Assembly: GCF_000003855.2 (NCBI RefSeq)
Contig: NW_003101679.1
Location: 3,489,558 to 3,553,557 of the forward strand
Direction of reading: 5' to 3'
Length of the DNA: 64,000 bases
Origin: Blastomyces gilchristii SLH14081
Taxonomy: Eukaryota; Ascomycota; Eurotiomycetes; Onygenales; Ajellomycetaceae
Shown here: in pieces, positions 57,000-64,000 of the stretch
How positions within the stretch are numbered: position 1 is the first letter of the stretch
How the letters are laid out: each line of letters starts with the position of its first letter
Program-made: the position numbers and the translations under genes
Notes under the pieces: model-generated
The model's database searches: none
What the model saw: the letters and a program-made list of their open reading frames with translations, nothing else
Told to the model about the DNA's origin: nothing

Positions 57000-58330
57000 A
57001 TCTCAAACTCAGAGACACTTCAGAGTTCAGAGTCTCATTCTTCTAAACAGTATATGATCACAAGGAGTTCCTTGTCATAGATCTCATAATTGCATTCAGT
57101 GGGACTCAGTTTCTTAGACATGAAGACACATGATTGTAGAACATCTTCATCATCATATTGTAATATCACTTCTCCTGTCATGTAGTCAGAGAAATCAGCT
57201 TCAATAACTGTCTCATAATCAGAATCAAAGATTATCAGCAGAGAAGTATTAATAAACATCTTCTTCATCTGTGTAAATGCAGCTTCAGTGTCTGCTGATC
57301 ATTGAAATACTGAGTCTTTCTTAGTAAGGTCTATAAGTGGTCTTACAATATCTGAGAAGTTTTATATAAATCACTGATAGAAGTTAGCAAATCTGATGAA
57401 GCTTCATACATCTTTCACAGTACACAGAGCTTCTCATTCAAGAATGATGAAGACTTTCTCAGGATTCATTTGAATCCTCTTGTCAGCTTCTATAATAAAA
57501 CCCAGATACTTGATACTCTTGACTTCAAAATCACACTTATTAATATCTATCAGTAGTTCTGCTTCTTGTAGCTGTTGTAATATCTTTTGCACATGTTCTT
57601 GATGTTCTTTTCTGAATTCATCAGTGAAGATGAGAATGTCATCTAGATAAGCAGATGCAAACTTATTAAGAAAATCTCAGAGCACTCAGTTGATATACTT
57701 CTGAAATATACTGAGAGCATTAGTCAGTTCAAAGAGTGTGACTATTCATTCAAAGAGATCATAACATGTTCAGAATGCTGTAAGTCATTCATCTTCTTCA
57801 GTGATACAAATCTTATGAAACATGATGACAATATCTAGTTTTATAAATCATTGAGCTTGCCTGATCTGTGCTAGGGTTTCATTGATGAGAGATAAGAGAT
57901 ATCAATCTTTCTTTGTCAATCTGTTCAGACCTCAGTAGTTCACACAGAATCAGAGTCCTTCACCTGGTTTCTTTGTAAAGAGGATAGAGACTGCAGTGAA
58001 AGAGTTACTAACATGTATGAATTCTTTATTCAACAGATCATTGAGTGTCTTTTGAAGAAGAAGAAGTTCATCTCAGAACATGTTATAAAGAGAGCCTCAT
58101 AGTGGTTCAGAGTTCTTATCATCTTTTTTCTCTAACTTGATACTGTGATTCACTTCAGAACCTTGTAAGAGGGGTATATTTATAATATTGTCTTATCAGA
58201 AGACATCTAAATATTCATGATATTGTTGAGGGAGTTTTGTATGAGAATCTGTTATTATAACATGAGATAACTTTTCTAGAGCCTTTCTGATATCAGCCAG
58301 ACTGATGAAATAGATTGACACATGATCTTG
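57000..58330 (-). pseudogene. Gypsy-1d RT and RNase H
   Basis: RNase H is open at 57035-57268: ADFSDYMTGEVI, then [18 protein letters not shown]. The D and E of the active site are kept. The RT catalytic box YLDD is intact at 57638-57649. Stops separate the open pieces. Confidence 0.88.
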
Positions 58331-58477
58331 CTGTCAGTGACTCTGTCAGTGATTTTGATGATGACTTCTTTTTTAAAGTAATTTATACATGTTGACAGAG
58401 ATCTGTGTCAGATTCATGATCTTGTGAATATCATCTTTGTGAACTCTATCATTGTTAGGGAATATCAAGCTTCTGTT

Positions 58478-58810
58478 TTAAGCATTTAACAAGATGCCTT
58501 GTTCAGATAGCCAGGCAAGTTCTAACATAAGATCATAATCAAGATTATCAACTTCATATGTGTAGGCATCTTCACATTGATGTTCTTCTACATCTATGAT
58601 CAGCTTCATCATGTAATGAGTACAAATGTCTTTTGAATCATCAAATTCTGCAAGGAGTTGAGGTTTTGATAGAGAAATATACTGAAGGTTATGACATCTT
58701 ATGACTGAAGATTTTATCATTGCATAGTGACATAGACCACTGTCTATCATGGCCTTCATATTATACATGTTATTAATCACAGTGAATACAAGAATTGCAT
58801 TCATTGTCAT
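58478..58810 (-). CDS. Gypsy-1d aspartic protease, uninterrupted frame
   Basis: A 110-codon frame without stops. The retropepsin active site is MIDSGLCHYAM, with the DSG triad at residues about 23-25. The C-terminal LDYDLMLELAWL block corresponds to the DYDVILG..WL of Gypsy proteases. Start is the ATG at 58810, shared by all Gypsy-1 copies. It is a domain of the Gag-Pol polyprotein, so an isolated open frame need not be expressed. It is the only Gypsy-1 domain here with no stop. Confidence 0.75.
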   Translation of the reverse strand: MTMNAILVFTVINNMYNMKAMIDSGLCHYAMIKSSVIRCHNLQYISLSKPQLLAEFDDSKDICTHYMMKLIIDVEEHQCEDAYTYEVDNLDYDLMLELAWLSEQGILLNA

Positions 58811-58814
58811 CTTC

Positions 58815-59958
58815 TCTTCAAATTGTTGTCATTCAATCTCTTCAAGCTTCTGTTTGCAAATTTGAACAGAAGCTAATCTTTTCCCTGTTTCACTGAGATG
58901 TTCTTATAATTATTCTCTGAATCTTTCTCTAATGCAATGTGGTTGGCGTGGACAGGCGCTGATCCATTCTTCAAACAAGAAGGCACAAAGGTCGATCAGC
59001 AGTTGAAAGCAATGTGTTCTGATCAGTTACAGTTGATGCACACTCTACATTGACATTGATCAGTGACTTCTTCAGGAGTGATCCCAGGGACTCAGAAGCC
59101 TGTTCAGACAGCAGAGACCCTTGCTTGTGTGTAGACATTCAAGTCTACTCAATTCATGGTATCTGTATCATTGTTATTCCTCAGTGCAGGTGTATGAGTC
59201 ACTGAGATGTAATGTCTTCTGCCACTGTTCTGTATATTCTTGAGCTTGATAAGACAGTCATTCATTGTCCGGAGCTGTGTGCAGAAGCCTTTATAAGTTG
59301 AGTCTTCATCTGTGCTTACAAGAGCCTGTAAGAGTTTGAAAGTCAATGTCTTCTTGAGCATGCTAATCTTCATTCAATCCTCTCAAGACTGATCACCTGC
59401 TTCTAGAATCTTGGTGTTGAAGTCAGAGATGAATGTTGTAAGAGAAGTGTTTCTCTGTCAGATGCTCTGTAACCAATCTAATACTTTCTGTTGCATGGCA
59501 GTGTCTCAGAACAGAATATCAAGATGTTTCATAATATTGTCAGGCATTTGCAACACTGATTTGCATGCTTTCATTCATGAATGAAACTTCTGTTTCATGC
59601 AATTCTTCAATTGTTCATTGATATATCAATCTTGATTGGTTAATAAACTGATGAAATCTCCATCTACACTCAGTTTCACAAGCATTTCCATTCTCCATGA
59701 TGAGTAGAGAGTGAGGTTGAAAGCATCAAAATATGCAGGGGCATCTAAGTGTTCTTTCAGTGCTTTTGTATTCAATTCTGTAGATGTTGAGATTGCGTGG
59801 GTTCCTTGTTATGATAATTGTTGAATCTCTTCATATTGATGTTATTGAGTTGCATGCATATCAGCTATTTGTTGTTGTTATAGTTTCAACATTGCTCAGA
59901 GCCACTGTGACACTGCATCTATGTTCATGTTCAAGGGTTTCATATTATTGTTAGACAT
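58815..59958 (-). pseudogene. gag: Gypsy-1d gag
   Basis: From ATG at 59958 (MSNNNMKPLNMN...). An open 74-codon piece lies at 59149-59373. A CX2CX4HX4C zinc knuckle with all ligands (CINCN.SEHIAFNC) lies at about 59000-59042. Stops are fewer than in the other copies, mainly TGA and TAA. Confidence 0.85.
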
Positions 59959-60266
59959 GGTTATATCAATTGTTGAATGTATGATATCTGTGAGATCTGA
60001 AGAAGTATAATTGTATTTTTATACATCTGAGTGTCAGAACTCTTGGATCTTTCACTGACATTCTCTTGTAAGATCTTATTCTCTTCATAAGATCTTGTTA
60101 TGAGGCCAGGGTGACTGGTGAGCAAGCTTCTATCTGAAGACTATCTGAGGACTCAGTGTCTGCTTAACTGTTCAACTGTTTCTCTATTTCTTATGTGTTG
60201 TTACGCGTTCAGATATCTCTTGATGAATAATCATTTCTAATAAGAAGACAATGAACATTTTTATAG

Positions 60267-60598
60267 TGTAAGAGGCCTGCACTGAATAGATCAGTATAAT
60301 ATTATAGGTCTTATATAACAAAGATAAAAATGTTAGAGAAGGAAAGAAAGAGAAAGTGTGAGAATCAGTGATTGAGGTGAATATTTATACATGTATGTGG
60401 TAGTGTATGTGGTGGAGCTTCAGAGCAGAAGAATATACACGCGTTCGTAGCGGCCGAGGATCGGTGATCAGGAATGGCTGAGAATCGGAGTGTATGCTAC
60501 GCGCGTTCGTAGCGGCTGCGAATCGGCGATCGGGAATGGAAGAATCTATGGAGTGTAATGGAATAGTCTATATGATTGATCGGGCGCAGCCCGCCACA
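60267..60598 (-). repeat. Gypsy-1d 5' LTR (little mutated)
   Basis: 332 bp, TGTGGCGGGC at 60598 and CTTACA end at 60267. The 170 bp at the TG end keep many CG dinucleotides. It is adjacent to the duplication taaat. Confidence 0.95.
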
Positions 60599-60603
60599 TA
60601 AAT

Positions 60604-62460
60604 ACATTCTTGTACAAGTTTATTCTTCACTTTCTCATGAAAACTACACTTCTCTGATATACTGTGATCAGAGATATTAAACTGTCTGATAATTTCATGT
60701 TTTACAATCATGAGTTTCATGATTATTTCTTCTTATAATTGTCCTCAGTAATAGTGATAAATATCTCAGCTTGAGTTGAACTTTCACTTCATTCTCACCT
60801 CTGTCAATGAAATTATCAGAATATCATATATTATCAGTGTAATAGTTGAATATGTACTCTTAATAATTTTTCATAACTCTAGAATTGATTTAACATGTAA
60901 ATTTGTTGAATTATCTTGAAGATAGCAGTTAAATTTAGTTTTACAAGTATATAGTTTTATCTGATTTTCAGTTATAATCAATGTATGTAAGTTCTGTTTC
61001 AAAGTTAGTATTATAGTTCTATGTGATATAAAGTATTATCAAAGATTATTACTTACTAGAGAATTGTATTTCATTGTCTTCACATCTCTAATATCTGCTC
61101 ATTCAAATCTCTGATAGTTGATATTATAGTAGTCTCAGACTAATTTAATATATAAGTCTCATTTCTTCTCCATTTAATCTTGAGAAGTGTAGATATTAAC
61201 TTGATAAGAGAGATCTAGTAGAGCTACTACAGCATAGTACTCTGTAAAAGATTGTTCAGTTTTGCTGTAATAATATACTAGTTTATCTCTTATAGTAATA
61301 ATAGCCTGCACTATAGTATTATTTCAGACTGAATTTCTTTTTAAGTGATTTAACTGCTTCTTAAGATGAGTAAATCAACTGTTATACACTTATCAGACTG
61401 ACTACAGTATTGATGTACAAGTGGTTAAGACTGTCTTTATTATCTTATAAAACTGAAACAGTAAATCAATCATATATTTCAACTGAGTTCACTTTATATC
61501 AGAAAGTTTCAATATCTGAATCTTTTTATAATCAGAGTATTACACTCAATGATTAATTATCTGATACAATTGAAGAGTCTGAACAGTTATCTCATATATT
61601 AAACTTCATTATATTCTAACATTCTGTATCATATTCAGTGATGTAACTGATTTGTTTATTTATTAAATATCATGAAATTATTGTTATTATTTAGAGAAGA
61701 TACAAATTATATTAGCAATGTTTTGAATCTGTGATATTTAAATTATTAGTCAATCTATTCAAAATTAACAGTAGTATTATTAAAAAGTATTATTAAAAAG
61801 TAATATTAAAAAGAGTTGTTAAAAAACATTATCTTTTACAAAGTAAATATAAAAGTTACTTAAGTAACTACTTTCATCTCATTCTGATCTCAAGAATCAG
61901 TCATCTCATTATTCTTCATCTTGATATTAAGATTCTTTATCAGTGTTTGTATCACAAGTTGAATTATATAAGTAATACAGAGAATATGATCTTGTTTATC
62001 ATTTCAGAAATACAAAGCTAATTTTTACTTCAAGCACTTTATTATAGTATAGTTATTTGCAGTATTATCAATTATAATTGTAAGAAGACTGAGACTAATA
62101 TCTTAATAGTTATTTTTAATCACTGTTATTAATATCTCTACTATATAATTCTCAGTATGACTACTAATCAATGATTCAAATTCAATTAATGTCTCTTAAT
62201 AAGTTCAGTTCTCATCAATATAATGACATGTAACTCTCATAAATGTAAGATTGTTTATACTAGTTTATACATTAACTGTGAGAGACACTCTTTGATAATT
62301 CTTCAACTCTGATTCTAGATACTGTATATTGACTTTATAGTGTATCTCAAGATTGAACTGAAAACATGATTAATATGAAATATGAAGATTTGAATTAAGT
62401 ATTTGAAGAAGTGTTCAGAATTCAGGATTTTTAATTAATTGAAGAGAAAGATTCAGAGAT
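60604..62460 (-). pseudogene. hAT-family DNA transposase remnant
   Basis: From about 62455 to 61850 one minus-strand phase reads as a hAT transposase: NLSLQLIKNPEF, then an SLTVNV.TSINN block. The family pattern there is LT.D.WTSPNN, so the catalytic Asp is Asn. It continues CHYIDEN, a SSHTENYIVEIL block, ITDNTANNYTII-type DNA-binding/catalytic block and CITYIIQLV (family C.AH..NL). Further on, about 61180-61350 gives NTIVQAIITIRDKLVYYY and YYAVVALLDLSYQ, the typical ..Y..a.iLdP..K segment. No terminal inverted repeats identified. Stops throughout. Confidence 0.85.
61770..61835. repeat. 13-bp micro-tandem repeat
   Basis: Four imperfect units of (g)tattattaaaaag within the hAT remnant, about 61772-61832. 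It may mark an insertion/expansion in the transposase frame. Confidence 0.7.
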
Positions 62461-62695
62461 ATATACATGTGAAGTAATTATTCAGAAAGTTATCAGATGA
62501 GAGTTGTGAAATCAGAGTACTGATATATAATCATTTTCATATAATTTTCTTCAAATTAGAAAGTTAGCATTATTAAAAATTATTATCTGATAGAGTAACT
62601 TATCAGCTCAGTAGTAATTTTCTAATTATTTTTCTTCTATTGTCTGCATTTTGATGACTTCAGATGGCAGAAAATTTCATCAAGATTATGATTAG
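62461..62695. other. AT-rich spacer between hAT and Copia-2b
   Basis: Probably the N-terminal side of the hAT frame (minus), too degraded to align. I saw no BED zinc finger or terminal repeat. Confidence 0.35.
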
Positions 62696-62790
62696 TGTGA
62701 AAGATGTAAAGCTTGTATGATTGAAAGGTTACTAGCTTGTGAAAAGTTATATGGTGGAAGGATTAGTAAGCCAGATCATGTGACCTGACA
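62696..62790 (-). repeat. Partial Copia-2b 3' LTR
   Basis: 95 bp matching the start of the Copia-2a LTR (15975-16069), with the TGTCAGGTCAC end at 62790. The rest of the LTR is missing or unrecognisable to the left. Confidence 0.85.
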
Positions 62791-62803
62791 CCCCCACTCA
62801 CCA
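62791..62803 (-). promoter_or_regulatory. Copia-2b polypurine tract
   Basis: Minus strand reads ggtgagtggggg immediately before the TGTCAGG LTR end: a clean plus-strand priming site. It fixes the LTR boundary and orientation. Confidence 0.85.
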
Positions 62804-64000
62804 GAGTAACTATACACGATGCTATATACAAAATTCGCCTTCAAATCAAGTACAGGTACAAAAAATGACTGGAAAATGTGTATATTTCAAACAGTTGACC
62901 TCTTTAACACAGGCCTTGTAATAATATTTCCATTCCATGGAAGCTTTGGCGCGTGTGAGGTTTTTCGGGATCGGAAGTGCAGTGATCTCAGGATCGATGA
63001 GTAGGTCTTCAAGACTGTCTCTCACTGAAGCTTCCCCCACTGTAGTGATATCCCTTGTAGATGTCGGAGGATCATCAGATTCAACTATGGGTTTTGGGAA
63101 GTTCAGTGTATTCTGCACTAAAAGGGTAGGTATTCTCGTGAAGATATCATAGTCTATCCACCAATTATTAGTAGGTATGAGAAATAATGGACACTCAGGT
63201 TGGATTTCCTCATCAATGAACAGATCATCAATTGATGGATCAGGAATCACTGAAGGAATTGTTGCAGGAATTGTTGCAGCGGGTAGGCCTGGTGTTGCCG
63301 AAGGAATCACCGCAGCCGATTTACAGGCTGCATTGGGTAGGACCTTTGAGTTGTGCGTTGTAGCTGTCATAGCTGTTGTAGCAGTGTTGGCCGCAGAATC
63401 TGTATTCTGTAGATTCTTTTTATCTTTTGAAGGATCAAGCCGCGAGCGGATCTCCTCCATGAGAAGATCAACATCCAATACCACAGCTGTGGATTTGGAA
63501 TCCTGTATCTCCTCTATCTTCTTCTGAACATAATCCCTCCAATTGTTGGGTAGGACTGAATAAAAAGTATCAAATATCCATGCATCTGGTGGGGAAGCAT
63601 TCAACATCTCCAACTTCATGATGACGGACCAGAACTTATCAAAGAATGTGTGTAGATTGGTGACCTGTGTGTCACCAAGTGACATGAATTTCAGAACTGC
63701 CTCACAGTGTAACTGTGTTTTTGAGACAGAGTATTCCTGTTCAATCGCATTCCAGAGGGTATAAGTGATCCGATTTTTATCATATTTGAAGAAATGTGGT
63801 TTGACACCTGCACCCAAGGAGTTTGAGATGAATGTGTAGAGTCATCAGTTTCTGGCATCTCAGAATGATGCTCATTTATCATCTCTTTGTAGAGGGTTCT
63901 GAGTCTGTCATTTCTCTATCATATATCAACACTGTGCATCAACCAGTTTTCATTTCATGAAGATGCTTCATGTGATGTAATTGAATGTATCAGTTAGACT
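62804..64000 (-). mobile_element. Copia-2b, internally deleted Copia derivative
   Basis: Same family as Copia-2a but missing zinc knuckle, protease, integrase and nearly all RT/RNase H. Gag is joined to the integrase-RT linker, then to the 3' end. The sequence at 62800-63840 is hardly mutated; beyond 63840 RIP-type changes return. The 5' part is outside the window. Confidence 0.88.
62846..63817 (-). CDS. Open gag/linker fusion frame of Copia-2b
   Basis: A 323-codon frame with no stop. Residues 1-120 are a UBN2-type Copia gag (FKYDKNRITYTLWNAIEQEY, then LLMEEIRSRL). Residues about 165-300 are the Ala/Pro/Thr-rich linker found between integrase and RT in Copia-2a. The end reads YYYKACVKEVN, the very start of the RT domain, before new sequence and TGA. 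The first codon of the listed span is TTG; the frame stays open upstream to two TGA codons near 63838, so no true start is visible and the natural N-terminus was probably upstream. It could make a capsid-like protein if translated; expression is unknown. Confidence 0.8.
   Translation of the reverse strand: MGAGVKPHFFKYDKNRITYTLWNAIEQEYSVSKTQLHCEAVLKFMSLGDTQVTNLHTFFDKFWSVIMKLEMLNASPPDAWIFDTFYSVLPNNWRDYVQKKIEEIQDSKSTAVVLDVDLLMEEIRSRLDPSKDKKNLQNTDSAANTATTAMTATTHNSKVLPNAACKSAAVIPSATPGLPAATIPATIPSVIPDPSIDDLFIDEEIQPECPLFLIPTNNWWIDYDIFTRIPTLLVQNTLNFPKPIVESDDPPTSTRDITTVGEASVRDSLEDLLIDPEITALPIPKNLTRAKASMEWKYYYKACVKEVNCLKYTHFPVIFCTCT

Larger units (their letters stand above)
54870..60598 (-). mobile_element. 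Gypsy-1d, complete and best-preserved Gypsy-1 copy
   Basis: A 5729-bp minus-strand chromovirus with two 332-bp LTRs (54870-55201 and 60267-60598) and a perfect 5-bp duplication taaat (54865-54869 and 60599-60603). It has fewer stops than the other copies and is the reference for the family. It still has no intact pol. Confidence 0.96.

Noticed and set aside
63177..63527. 116-codon plus-strand frame in Copia-2b
   Set aside because: Antisense shadow of the open gag/linker frame; composition follows the opposite strand's Ala/Pro/Thr codons.

Overview
This window is a transposon graveyard from a filamentous fungus, most likely an ascomycete of the Pezizomycotina. The evidence is AT-rich DNA made almost entirely of LTR retrotransposons, a Tad/I-like LINE with RNase H, tRNA-derived SINEs and a hAT transposon. 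Nearly all of it is riddled with C-to-T and G-to-A transitions that turn Trp, Gln and Arg codons into stops, as repeat-induced point mutation (RIP) does. I see no host gene, rRNA, stand-alone tRNA or CRISPR array. Organism placement is inference.

Families (names are mine): Gypsy-1, a chromovirus with 272-332 bp LTRs starting TGTGGCGGGC and ending CTTACA, in four copies a-d. Gypsy-2, a second chromovirus, in two copies. Copia-1 and Copia-2. A LINE of about 7.8 kb, one complete copy and several derivatives. A 374-bp tRNA-headed SINE in three copies. Two tRNA-headed chimeras that end in LINE 3' sequence. One hAT transposase remnant.

Layout: 1-10918 is Gypsy-1b (minus) split by SINE-1 (1571-1943) and by Gypsy-1a (plus, 3233-8956). 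Gypsy-1b sits in the RNase H region of Copia-2a (minus, 10919-16069), which sits in Gypsy-2a (plus). Gypsy-2a then runs in pieces from 16070 to about 35423. It is split by SINE-2 (17171-17543), LINE-A (18116-25923), Gypsy-1c (26113-32927, itself carrying a 1.1-kb tRNA/LINE chimera) and a LINE 3' fragment (33657-34940). Next come LINE-B (about 35424-41345), with a tRNA-headed block replacing most of ORF2, and Gypsy-2b (41346 to about 45090) holding SINE-3. From 45090 to 47290 is degenerate DNA with one unidentified Cys/Trp-rich frame. Copia-1 (minus) fills about 47290-51418. From 51420 to 54869 is degenerate DNA with a Lys-rich coiled-coil frame. Gypsy-1d (minus, 54870-60598) has a perfect 5-bp target duplication and interrupts or abuts a hAT transposase remnant (60604 to about 62460, minus). 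The window ends in an internally deleted, largely unmutated Copia-2 derivative with a 323-codon open frame.

Most insertions were confirmed by target-site duplications read directly: 5 bp for Gypsy-1 and 11-14 bp for LINE and SINE insertions. This gives a relative order of events. The most notable observations are a SINE and LINE sharing the same 3' tail, the tRNA/LINE chimeras with a shared core module, a RIP-like process that strips CpC and CpG rather than mainly CpA, and a spurious 100-N gap whose flanks overlap.
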